Source: Gracilibacteraceae bacterium (GTDB taxonomy: Bacteria; Bacillota; Desulfitobacteriia; Desulfitobacteriales; Syntrophobotulaceae). From it: 54,201 nucleotides of DNA. The notes under the pieces were generated by a model, which was not told the origin of the DNA, made no database searches, and saw nothing but the letters and a program-made list of their open reading frames with translations. Shown piece after piece: positions 25,645-37,249 of the stretch. Positions within the stretch are counted from its first letter, which is position 1. Every line of letters begins with the position of its first letter. The position numbers and the translations under genes were made by a program. The stretch spans positions 1-54,201 of the forward strand of contig JAISAH010000008.1 in the NCBI GenBank assembly GCA_031266805.1, written 5' to 3'.

Positions 25645-28264
25645 AAGGATAACGAAAACCCGGAGTTTCGCCAATTTCGCCGGGCTATTCGGCATCATGC
25701 TGTATGGGGTTTTGCGCCTTTGCGAGTCGCTTCTCACCGGGCTTTATGCTGAACGCGGCGTTTTGGTGTTTTTGATGTGCTTGGGGTGCGGAGTCTGTGT
25801 GTGCCTGACGCAAATCATGCTGAAAAACCGCCGCTCGGTTCCTTTGGTGTCCGGCACGCTGATTTTGCTGTCCTTTATCGCCGGGGCTTACATCACGGCG
25901 GATTTTGAGTATTTCTATATCTCAATCCTGTGCATTGCCGGAATTGTGTGCCTGTATCAGGATTTCAAAATGGTCATGGCGTTTTTCCTCGAAAACATCG
26001 TCGTGAACATCGTTTTGTTCCTGAGCGTGTTCAGAGCGGGCGTGATAGCTGACTTCAAGATCATGAGCATTGACGCGCTCCTTTTTTTGTACGGTTTCTT
26101 TTTCCTCGCCGCGCTGTCTTGGCGTTCGACGAAAAAAGAAGGACAGGCGGAAAAAGGACTGAGCGCCTTCTCCTCGCTTTTGAAAACAACGCCGAATTAC
26201 ATGGTCATCGTCGATACGGAAAATCTGGTGCGGTATATTTCCGATCCATTGGCGAAATTCGCGGATATTGAGCCGGAACACACCGTCGGACGTCCGCTGC
26301 TCGATTTGTTTTCAGAGAAAAGCATGGAAATGATGTTCGCGGACATCCTTGACGCCGATGGATTTTGGACGGATACTCGAGAGATCGTCGTCGCCGGAGA
26401 AACCCATTATTTCAAAATACTCTCGGACAGGCTCGTGGGCGACACGGACGGCATGTTTATCGAGATAACGGACATTACGGAAACTGTCACGGCCAAGATG
26501 GACGCAGAAAACGCGAATCGCGCGAAATCGCGATTTTTGGCCACCATGTCCCATGAAATCCGCACGCCGATGAACGCGATTATCGGCGTCGCCGAGATTT
26601 GGCTCCAGCGCGGCGACATGCCCGCAGATTTGACAAAGGCAATAGATACAATCCGAAGCTCCGCTCACGGGCTTCTCGGAATCATCAACGATATACTCGA
26701 CCTGTCAAAAATAGAGACGAGGCAGTTCGAGATCCGCCCGGCGGAGTACGACGTGCCGAGCATGATAAACGACGCGGTGCAATTGAATATTTTCAGGATC
26801 GGGAGCAAACCCATAGAGTTTTTTCTTGATGTGGAAGAAAACGTGCCGGCGCGGTTGTTCGGCGACGAGCTTCGCATCAAGCAAATCCTCACCAACATTC
26901 TGTCCAACGCCTTCAAATACACCGAGAGCGGAAGCGTGACGCTTTCGGTGAAGTCAAACGAATCAAACGAAGCGGACGGCGGCGTGTCTTTGGTTTTTCG
27001 TGTGGCGGACACAGGACAGGGCATGAAGCCGGAGGATTTGGATCGGCTGTTCAGCGAATACGCGCGATTTAACGACGAAGCGAACCGCGCCACGGAAGGA
27101 ACCGGGCTTGGCATGAGCATAACCCGCAGCCTTGTGCGGATGATGGGCGGCGAAATTGATGTGGAAAGCGAATACGGCAAAGGCAGCGCGTTCACGGTGA
27201 CGCTGCCCCAAACACCGGTGGGCGGCGCGATCGTCGGCGCGGAACTGGCGCGAAGCATTCGCGATTTTGCGTTCATGCGCGACCGGCAGGGCGCGAACGC
27301 GCAGATCATCCGCGAGCCGATGCCTTACGGAAGCGTTTTGATCGTGGACGACGTGGACGTGAACCTCTACGTCGCGCACGGCCTGATGGCGGTTTACGGC
27401 CTGAAAATCGAAACGGCGTCCGGCGGTTTCGCGGCTCTGGACAAAATAAAAGACGGCGCTTCTTACGATGTGATTTTTATGGATCACATGATGCCCGAAA
27501 TGGACGGTGTGGAGACGACGCGAAAGCTCCGCGAGTTTGGCTACGGCGCCCCGATTGTGGCGCTGACGGCAAACGCGATAACGGGCAGCGACAAGATGTT
27601 TATGGAAAACGGGTTTGACGGCTTCATATCCAAACCCATTGACATCAGGCAGCTGAACGCCGCTTTGAACAAGTTCGTCCGCGACCGGCACAAAAGAGAA
27701 GCGGCGACAATTACCGCAATGCCGATTCAAGATGCGGCGGCCAAACCGGGAAGCGATCCGAGGCTTCTTGAAATCTTTAGAGGCGACGCCGCGAAAGCGG
27801 TTGTGACGCTGGGGGAAACGGCGCGGGACGGGAACCTCAAGCTGTTTACGACCGCCGCCCACGCGATGAAATCCGCATTGGCAAACATCGGGGAAGCGGA
27901 AAAATCCGCGTTGGCGGCCCGGCTGGAAAAGGCGGGCCGGGACGGTGACAGCGCCTTTATAGCGGCCAACGCCGAAAGTTTTGTCGCCATGCTTGAAGCA
28001 TTTGCGCTCAGTGCGGCGGATGAAGCGGATACGCCGGGCGATACGGACGCTTCGGCGGACGCGGCGCTTTTGGGTGAAGGGCTTCGGATTCTCAAGCAAG
28101 CCTGCGCGGAATACGACAGCGCGGCGGCGGACGCGGCGATTTCCACGCTGAAAGAATACGCCCGAAAGCCTGACACCCGCGCCGCGCTCCGCAGAATCTC
28201 CGAATGCCTTCTGCACAGCGATTTTGACGAGGCAATGGACGTGATAGACGCTTTGATAAACTGA
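25628..28264 (+). CDS. Hybrid sensor histidine kinase with receiver and Hpt domains
   Basis: The 878-residue product has about five N-terminal membrane segments (residues ~10-165), a PAS domain ('YMVIVDTENLVRYISDPLA'), HisKA with His309 in 'ATMSHEIRTPMN', HATPase ('NILSNAFKYTESG', 'DTGQGM', 'GTGLGMSI'), a receiver with Asp619 in 'FMDHMMPEMDG', and an Hpt domain with His745 in 'TAAHAMKSALANIG'. A second helical stretch near the end ('LRILKQACAEYDSAAADAA') may be an Hpt-like tail. It forms a complete four-step phosphorelay, and the HD-GYP regulator at 23320 is its natural terminal acceptor. ATG 25628 follows AAGGAGG and overlaps the upstream gene by 17 bases. It ends 20 bases from the convergent ligA stop. 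Confidence 0.93.
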   Translation: MNRNAERITKTRSFANFAGLFGIMLYGVLRLCESLLTGLYAERGVLVFLMCLGCGVCVCLTQIMLKNRRSVPLVSGTLILLSFIAGAYITADFEYFYISILCIAGIVCLYQDFKMVMAFFLENIVVNIVLFLSVFRAGVIADFKIMSIDALLFLYGFFFLAALSWRSTKKEGQAEKGLSAFSSLLKTTPNYMVIVDTENLVRYISDPLAKFADIEPEHTVGRPLLDLFSEKSMEMMFADILDADGFWTDTREIVVAGETHYFKILSDRLVGDTDGMFIEITDITETVTAKMDAENANRAKSRFLATMSHEIRTPMNAIIGVAEIWLQRGDMPADLTKAIDTIRSSAHGLLGIINDILDLSKIETRQFEIRPAEYDVPSMINDAVQLNIFRIGSKPIEFFLDVEENVPARLFGDELRIKQILTNILSNAFKYTESGSVTLSVKSNESNEADGGVSLVFRVADTGQGMKPEDLDRLFSEYARFNDEANRATEGTGLGMSITRSLVRMMGGEIDVESEYGKGSAFTVTLPQTPVGGAIVGAELARSIRDFAFMRDRQGANAQIIREPMPYGSVLIVDDVDVNLYVAHGLMAVYGLKIETASGGFAALDKIKDGASYDVIFMDHMMPEMDGVETTRKLREFGYGAPIVALTANAITGSDKMFMENGFDGFISKPIDIRQLNAALNKFVRDRHKREAATITAMPIQDAAAKPGSDPRLLEIFRGDAAKAVVTLGETARDGNLKLFTTAAHAMKSALANIGEAEKSALAARLEKAGRDGDSAFIAANAESFVAMLEAFALSAADEADTPGDTDASADAALLGEGLRILKQACAEYDSAAADAAISTLKEYARKPDTRAALRRISECLLHSDFDEAMDVIDALIN

Positions 28265-28283
28265 GCTTTTTTGATTTTTGACT

Positions 28284-32532
<4,249 letters not shown>

Positions 32533-32546
32533 ACAGACCTCCGTCT

Positions 32547-32783
32547 GGACACCTCTAAACACTCATTCATCGCGCCTCCGCCGCCCTTTTCCCGTCAGGC
32601 GTCGTTGTACGACCGCGCCGCATACGCGCCGCGGCTTTCGCACTCCTTCGACTATGACCGCTGAAGCGGCCAGTCTCAGTTGTCGTCAGTCACCATACCG
32701 CAACGGGTATGCCTCCTTCCTCCGCCTAGCCTGACGGGAAAATTGCTGGCGGAGGCATCGATTCTGAGTATTTAGAGGTATCC
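32547..32783. repeat. Inverted-repeat-bounded element between mazG-like and pcrA
   Basis: A 237-bp segment whose ends are inverted copies: the outer 19 bases match with 2 differences (GGAYACCTCTAAAYACTCA). Inside them lie GCCTCCGCC/GGCGGAGGC and a perfect 14-base pair TTTTCCCGTCAGGC (32587-32600) / GCCTGACGGGAAAA (32729-32742). The interior has smaller hairpins and a run (gccagtctcagttgt) that recurs at 37084-37098. No protein frame is convincing. It could be a miniature inverted-repeat transposable element or a structured leader RNA of pcrA, whose ribosome site lies a few bases outside its left end. Confidence 0.7.
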
Positions 32784-32785
32784 TA

Positions 32786-33106
32786 TTAATCACAATAACC
32801 TCTGGCGCGCAATTTTTCCAAATGTTCCCGGATTATGTTTTCCACGCTGATCTGATACTGTTCCTCTAAAACAAACATCATCGTCACCGCCGTCTGGGCG
32901 ACGTCCAGCAGTTCCAGCGCCACCAGCCGCATGGCTTCCCGTTCGTCCACCCGCCGCGTCTCGCCGCTCAGTCCCCGGAATTTGCCGATAGCCTGCGCCA
33001 GTTCCCCCGACTCCTCCATGATCTTCAGCGCCGTGCTTTCCAGAGTCGGTTGCAGGCGGTTAAGCCGCGGCAAGGTCAAGGTTTTTTGTTTTTTTTCTGT
33101 CAGCAT
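32786..33106 (-). CDS. MazG-like nucleotide pyrophosphohydrolase-fold protein
   Basis: The 106-residue product carries the MazG metal-binding signature: 'IMEESGELAQAIGKFR' with Glu31, Glu32 and Glu35, and 'ALELLDVAQTAV' with Glu65 and Asp68. These all-alpha enzymes hydrolyse non-canonical or excess NTPs/dNTPs to monophosphates. The single small domain and its 'TLTLPRLNRL' start match the MazG-like subfamily common in Clostridia. ATG 33106 is preceded by GGGAGG. Its promoter, 53 bases upstream, is part of a module repeated at 50297. The gene lies upstream of pcrA-ligA on the same strand, separated by the inverted-repeat element. Confidence 0.8.
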   Translation of the reverse strand: MLTEKKQKTLTLPRLNRLQPTLESTALKIMEESGELAQAIGKFRGLSGETRRVDEREAMRLVALELLDVAQTAVTMMFVLEEQYQISVENIIREHLEKLRARGYCD

Positions 33107-33158
33107 CCGCTCCGCCTCCCATCTGATCCATATGATCCATATGGATGCCGCCGTAGAT

Positions 33159-33187
33159 ATTGTAGCATTTTTAAAGGCGGAAAACAA
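33159..33187 (-). promoter_or_regulatory. Promoter of the mazG-like gene (repeated module, copy A)
   Basis: On the minus strand TTGTTT (33187-33182) and TACAAT (33164-33159) are spaced by 17 bases. About 36 bases around it, from 33158 to 33194, recur with two or three changes at 50296-50331 in front of an unrelated gene. Confidence 0.65.
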
Positions 33188-33195
33188 TGCCCGCC

Positions 33196-33216
33196 GTCAT
33201 TCCGGCTTCATGCCGG
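33196..33216. repeat. REP-like palindrome (copy 5), joined to the promoter module
   Basis: GTCATTCCGGC-TTCAT-GCCGG with the final AATCC arm lost. It directly abuts the repeated promoter module of the mazG-like gene. Confidence 0.65.
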
Positions 33217-33278
33217 TAAACTCGGCGGCGAGGGAGAGAGAGACCATTTTCTTGCCGCACACTTGATGGAAAAAAGTG

Positions 33279-33308
33279 TTTACTTAACCTGCGGACATGT
33301 GCTATAAT
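33279..33308 (+). promoter_or_regulatory. Promoter of the glycoside-hydrolase gene
   Basis: TTTACT (33279-33284) and a perfect TATAAT (33303-33308) with an 18-base spacer, 46 bases before the start codon. Confidence 0.6.
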
Positions 33309-33354
33309 GGTCTCAGCGCCGAGAGCGCCGAGTAATTGACGGGTTATTTTCACG

Positions 33355-35529
33355 ATGAAAACAAAATCAATTCATAAATGGATCTGCATCGCGGCCCTGA
33401 GTCTGGGGGCGCTGTTTTTTGGCGTCTGCGCCTGCGTGCCGGCGGATATGGTCTACGCGGATACCGGAAAACCCGGGGAAACGGCCGCGCCGCAGGAGGG
33501 CGATAGCGCCAATACCCGGACCAACAAATATGACGGGTATTTTCTCTACGGCTCGAACATGCAGTGGCTCAACCAAAACTGGCGGGACGAAGATATCGCG
33601 GACATCCTGACAGGCAGCGAGCGCCGCGGCTGGGAAGGCGTGGGCGTCACCAGTTTGCGTCCCGCGCTGTACGAGGATTTTGTGGAAACGTACGGTTACG
33701 ATATCCGGGTCAGCGCCTTCGAGCATTATGAGCGCGCCGGCGCGAAAAACAACGTGGTCTTTATCGGCGACCGCCCCTCGGATCAGCACCGCGAGCGAAA
33801 ACAGTATATTCCCGGCGTGCCGTCCGAATCCTACGAAAACCTCTATGAGCCCATTTGGGATCAGGGGGAGAACGGAACGCCCGTCAACGACCAGAATTAT
33901 TATGCTTTATATGTATACAATGTCGCCCTGCGCTACAAGGGCTATGTAAAATTTTGGGAAATAAAAAACGAGCCTGATTTTACCTATGCGCCCATGCGCG
34001 CCGAAAGCGGGCCCGGCGAGGAAGGCAACTGGTGGGACGCGGATCCCGACCCGCAGCTTCTGGCGAATTTTCACGCCCCGATCCAAAGCTATATCCGGAT
34101 GCTGCGGGTTTCATACGAAGTGATCAAATCGGTCGATCCCGACGCTTTCATCTGTGTGGGCGGCATCGGCTACGCGAGTTTTCTCGACGCCATCCTGCGC
34201 AACACCGACAACCCCGACGGCGGCAAGGTCACGGCCGCATATCCCTACACGGGCGGCGCCTGGTTCGACTGCCTGAGTTACCATATCTATCCTATGTATT
34301 ATCTGCAAAAATGGAGCGGGCCGGGGTTCACCTATTTCCGCCACTCGGACGCCGCCGTAGACGCCGTAGTCCGCCAAAACGGCCTGTACGCCGATTTGCT
34401 GAAAAAATACGGTTACGACGGCCTGAAATATCCCGCCAAGGAGATCATCATCACCGAGACCAATACCCCCAGCAAGCGGGTGGGCGAGTTTATCGGCTCG
34501 GAGCAGTCGCAGCGGAATTACCTGATCAAGATGGCCGTGACCGCCCAGCAGAACGGCGTCAGCGCTATTTACCCATATAGTCCGTGGGATTTCAAGGAAT
34601 TAAGCGAAAACGGCCAGGAATACGATTACAAAGGTTTTTACGGGCCGATCCCCGCCGCCCCCGGCAGCGGCGAATTGCGTATGCACGAGTCGGGGATCGG
34701 CTGGCGCACTGTGAGCCGGATGCTGGACGAACGGAAATACGACGCGGCTGAAACCGCCCGGCTGAACCTGCCGGCGACTGTCGGCGGCGGCGCCTTCCAC
34801 TCGGCGGCGGCCGGTGATTATCTTTACGTCCTCTGGGCCAAAACCAGCCGGGATCTGGCGGAAACGGCGGCGGCCGCGTTTACCTTCCCGCCGTCCATGA
34901 ACGTCACTAAAATGGCAGTCGTTTCCTGGGACGAAAAGGAAACAACCGTCGCCGGCGGCGCCATCAGCCTTACGGGCGACCCGGTTTTCATAAAACTCAA
35001 CGCGGACGCCGTGAATAAAGCGGTGACCGGCGTCACGTTCAGCCGCGCGGCCGAAGCGCTGGAGACCGGGGATACGCTCCAGCTCGTCGCCCATGTGGCC
35101 CCCCGCGGCGCGGCGAACAGAAAAATGACTTGGACCAGCGCCAACCCCGCCGTCGCCAGAGTCGACGACCTGGGCGTGGTCACAGCCGCGGCCCCGGGAG
35201 AGACCGTCATTACCGTAAAAACCGCGGACGGCCAAAAAACCGCGGTCTGCGCCGTCACAGTCCGCGTCAAACCGGTCAGCCTGTCATATATACTGCTCAG
35301 TGCGTCTTACGAACGTATGAAAGTGGGAGAAACGCGGCAGCTGGGCGTCGAGTTTTTCCCGGCGAACACCTCCGAGCGGAACATCATCTGGAAAAGCAGC
35401 GACAGCGGGATCGTGACCGTGGATAAGAACGGCGTGCTCCGGGCCGTCGCCGCCGGAAAAGTGAATATTACAGCGACACCCGCAGGCGCGGACTCAAAAG
35501 CGAAAACCTGCGTTGTTCAGGTAAACTGA
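33355..35529 (+). CDS. Secreted clan GH-A-like glycoside hydrolase with two Ig-like (Big2) domains
   Basis: The 724-residue product has a signal peptide (hydrophobic core 9-28, 'VYADTG'). It has a (beta/alpha)8 catalytic domain of clan GH-A style, with the acid/base Glu206 in 'FWEIKNEPDF', 'CLSYHIYPMYY', and a candidate nucleophile Glu367 in 'EIIITETNT'. A beta-sandwich follows around 450-560, then two Big2 domains (about 562-640 and 642-724: 'WTSANPAVARVDDLGVV' and 'WKSSDSGIVTVDKNGVL'). It probably degrades a plant or microbial polysaccharide outside the cell; I cannot assign the family number. The ribosome site is weak. A consensus promoter sits upstream. No other carbohydrate genes are adjacent. 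Confidence 0.8.
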   Translation: MKTKSIHKWICIAALSLGALFFGVCACVPADMVYADTGKPGETAAPQEGDSANTRTNKYDGYFLYGSNMQWLNQNWRDEDIADILTGSERRGWEGVGVTSLRPALYEDFVETYGYDIRVSAFEHYERAGAKNNVVFIGDRPSDQHRERKQYIPGVPSESYENLYEPIWDQGENGTPVNDQNYYALYVYNVALRYKGYVKFWEIKNEPDFTYAPMRAESGPGEEGNWWDADPDPQLLANFHAPIQSYIRMLRVSYEVIKSVDPDAFICVGGIGYASFLDAILRNTDNPDGGKVTAAYPYTGGAWFDCLSYHIYPMYYLQKWSGPGFTYFRHSDAAVDAVVRQNGLYADLLKKYGYDGLKYPAKEIIITETNTPSKRVGEFIGSEQSQRNYLIKMAVTAQQNGVSAIYPYSPWDFKELSENGQEYDYKGFYGPIPAAPGSGELRMHESGIGWRTVSRMLDERKYDAAETARLNLPATVGGGAFHSAAAGDYLYVLWAKTSRDLAETAAAAFTFPPSMNVTKMAVVSWDEKETTVAGGAISLTGDPVFIKLNADAVNKAVTGVTFSRAAEALETGDTLQLVAHVAPRGAANRKMTWTSANPAVARVDDLGVVTAAAPGETVITVKTADGQKTAVCAVTVRVKPVSLSYILLSASYERMKVGETRQLGVEFFPANTSERNIIWKSSDSGIVTVDKNGVLRAVAAGKVNITATPAGADSKAKTCVVQVN

Positions 35530-35567
35530 ACCAAATGATCAAGCCTTTTCCATGGCAGTATTTCCCC

Positions 35568-35593
35568 GTCATTCCGGCTTTATGCCGGAATCC
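35568..35593. repeat. REP-like palindrome (copy 6)
   Basis: GTCATTCCGGC-TTTAT-GCCGGAATCC, base-identical to copy 4 at 16348. It lies 39 bases after the glycoside-hydrolase stop and may also shield its mRNA end. Confidence 0.8.
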
Positions 35594-35605
35594 ATCCCCA
35601 TCACT

Positions 35606-35633
35606 GTAGGGGTTCAAAATTTTGAACCTCTAC
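35606..35633. repeat. Long palindrome also present inside the RAYT gene
   Basis: GTAGGGGTTCAAAA and TTTTGAACCTCTAC form a 28-base palindrome with one mismatch. The 24-base perfect version (AGGGGTTCAAAA and its complement) occurs at 36674-36697 inside the transposase coding sequence, 1.07 kb away. Confidence 0.85.
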
Positions 35634-35696
35634 CCGTCCCAAAATCAAACGAAATGAGTGCGAATAATATAACTGCCAAATTGTTCACCCCTCAAT

Positions 35697-35999
35697 CTAT
35701 ACGAAAACTACATATCTGAAGAAATTTCGTATCATCGAAGAAAGATACGGTATCCAAAAGCATCCCCCAATCAGCCAATATAAAAACGCGAAAGTCACGC
35801 TTAAGGCAATAGGGTTCTGCTCCATATCCATTACTTTGAACAGCTGAAAAAACCCAAAAAATGAAATAAGCAGCGCTGCCGCGTGACTTGCCGGGACCGG
35901 CCAGCCTTGAATTACCATCACATAACAAACCATGGCGGCAAGTTGAAGCACTAAACAGCGGCGCATATTTTTTTTGAGGTCAACTGTTGAATTATCCAT
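35697..35999 (-). CDS. Small membrane protein of unknown function
   Basis: The 100-residue product has about three hydrophobic segments ('CLVLQLAAMVCYVMVI', 'AAALLISFFGFFQLF', 'ALSVTFAFLYWLIGGCFW') after a short charged N-terminus ('DLKKNMRRC'). I do not recognise the family. ATG 35999 follows AAAAGGAGTGAA, a good ribosome site, which supports a real gene; an earlier in-frame ATG lacks one. Codon use is more AT-rich than in neighbouring genes, so it may be a recent arrival. It is isolated between repeat sequences. Confidence 0.6.
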   Translation of the reverse strand: MDNSTVDLKKNMRRCLVLQLAAMVCYVMVIQGWPVPASHAAALLISFFGFFQLFKVMDMEQNPIALSVTFAFLYWLIGGCFWIPYLSSMIRNFFRYVVFV

Positions 36000-36224
36000 T
36001 TCACTCCTTTTGCGGCAAAGATCAACTGAATAATGATCCGTGATTTTACTTATTCTCTCATTTCTCATCATTTAACAAATCTATTTTTTGGACAATGCAG
36101 TGTTAACTATATTATGGCACGAATTTGCCTAAAAGTAAAGTGCGAATTTTGAAACGTGCTTTTATTTTATTTTTTCAACGGCCACGAATTGTGCCTCACT
36201 AACCGCCTCGGCAATCGCCCCCGA
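36000..36224. other. AT-rich spacer, no gene seen
   Basis: Upstream region of the small membrane protein and of the hsdM remnant. It is AT-rich and without ribosome sites or familiar motifs. Confidence 0.4.
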
Positions 36225-36253
36225 TGGAAAAATATGCGGATATATGCTATAAT
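36225..36253 (+). promoter_or_regulatory. Promoter in front of the hsdM remnant
   Basis: TGGAAA (36225-36230) and TATAAT (36248-36253) with a 17-base spacer, 8 bases before the remnant's ATG. It would now drive the RAYT gene. Confidence 0.5.
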
Positions 36254-36260
36254 TAATAGC

Positions 36261-36397
36261 ATGAACAATCAAACCTACAACCAAATCGTGTCGTCATCTG
36301 GGGCATCTGGGGCATCGCGGACATCATCGCCGATATCCGCGCCTTGGAGCGCGAAACAGACGGCTTGCTGGCGGAGGTGCTGGGCGATGGTATATAA
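36261..36397 (+). pseudogene. Internally deleted type I DNA methyltransferase (hsdM) remnant
   Basis: The frame begins 'MNNQTYNQIVS', the usual N-terminus of HsdM-type N6-adenine methyltransferases. It then shifts to another frame reading 'IWGIADI', which matches the next residues of HsdM, and jumps at once to 'IADIRALERETDGLLAEVLG', which looks like an HsdM C-terminus, before TAA at 36395. More than 450 codons are missing. The RAYT start codon overlaps its last codons, and its GGAGGTG provides the RAYT ribosome site. HsdM recognition is from memory of the family termini. Confidence 0.6.
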
Positions 36398-36932
36398 TTC
36401 CAACATCCGCCACCGCAAATCTATGCGGCTAAAGGGATATGATTATTCACAAAATGGGCTGTATTTTGTTACGATTTGTGTAAATAACCGAAAACACCTA
36501 TTGGGGCATATTAATAATGGCATAATCGAATTAAACAACAACGGTGAAATCGTCAGGGGTTGTTGGTTGTCAATTACTGAACATTTCCCGAATGTTCGGT
36601 TGCATGATTTTGTTGTCATGCCGAATCATATACATGGTATTATTGAAATCACCGCACATGTGGATGAATCTGCAGGGGTTCAAAATTTTGAACCCCTACC
36701 GGCGCAACCCCTTAAAAATGCCTATCAACATATAATTCCGCGTTCAATCGGCTCAATCATACGCGGGTTCAAAATCGGCGCGACGAAACAAATCGGTTAT
36801 TCTATTTGGCAGCGCAATTACCACGAACGCATCATTCGCGACGACGAATCTTACAATGAAATCGCTGAATATATCCAAACGAATCCTTTGTGCTGGAATG
36901 ACGACCGCTATTATGATGAGGTGTTGGGATGA
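36387..36932 (+). CDS. REP-associated tyrosine transposase (RAYT, Y1 family)
   Basis: The 181-residue product has the Y1 transposase features: 'YFVTICVNNRKHLLG', the HUH motif 'MPNHIHGIIEI' (His81, His83), and a candidate catalytic Tyr162 in 'EIAEYIQTNPLCW'. RAYTs are single-copy relatives of IS200/IS605 enzymes that mobilise short REP palindromes. The window holds several attccggc-type REP-like palindromes that could be its substrates. Residues 97-103 (GVQNFEP) are encoded by a 24-base perfect palindrome that also occurs in the intergenic region at 35606, so the palindrome has been taken into the coding sequence. ATG 36387 is chosen for GGAGGTG 10 bases upstream. Its end overlaps the next frame (ATGA). 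Confidence 0.88.
   Translation: MVYNSNIRHRKSMRLKGYDYSQNGLYFVTICVNNRKHLLGHINNGIIELNNNGEIVRGCWLSITEHFPNVRLHDFVVMPNHIHGIIEITAHVDESAGVQNFEPLPAQPLKNAYQHIIPRSIGSIIRGFKIGATKQIGYSIWQRNYHERIIRDDESYNEIAEYIQTNPLCWNDDRYYDEVLG
36674..36697. repeat. Perfect 24-base palindrome inside the RAYT coding sequence
   Basis: AGGGGTTCAAAA followed by its exact complement, encoding part of 'GVQNFEPLP'. A second copy at 35606-35633 lies in non-coding DNA. Confidence 0.9.
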
Positions 36933-37249
36933 GCGAATGGTATGGAATTCTGCCGGAGCATTCCCAATCAGGCAATATGGAACAAGATGGTATCTGTTAT
37001 CCATTGTCAGAAACTGCTCGCGCTTTTTGGAGCAAAGGACTTGAAGCAACTGAAAGCGATGGTTTCCAAAAGCCCGCAAAACCGCCAGTCTCAGTTGTGC
37101 AGTCAGCGACTGCACAAATTAGCGGCCTTGAGGGACGGGTCTTTTACGTTATGTACGGAACTTCATTCAAGAAGTGGCTGGCCAATATGGTGTTTAGCGT
37201 GACCTACAATACCGAGGGCAGACCGCTTGACGGTGAAACTGCGCTATGA
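36929..37249 (+). CDS. Possible small protein between RAYT and helicase
   Basis: A 106-codon frame overlaps both neighbours by ATGA (RAYT stop and helicase start). The product ('MSEWYGILPEHSQSGN...', ending 'TYNTEGRPLDGETAL') has no family I recognise. Its middle contains a GTGCAGTC/GACTGCAC hairpin at 37097-37115 and a 15-base run shared with the 32547-32783 element, which suggests partly non-coding origin. The double overlap argues for real translation, the repeat content against. It may be a fused remnant. Confidence 0.4.
   Translation: MSEWYGILPEHSQSGNMEQDGICYPLSETARAFWSKGLEATESDGFQKPAKPPVSVVQSATAQISGLEGRVFYVMYGTSFKKWLANMVFSVTYNTEGRPLDGETAL

Noticed and set aside
32547-32783. Retron or diversity-generating element
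   Set aside because: Inverted repeats alone do not suffice, and no reverse transcriptase is encoded near it.
36753-37115. Minus-strand frame overlapping RAYT
   Set aside because: It overlaps the well-supported RAYT gene and the 37097 hairpin, and has no family features.
36929-37249. HsdS specificity subunit
   Set aside because: Only the first residues (MSEW) resemble HsdS; the rest shows no target-recognition features.
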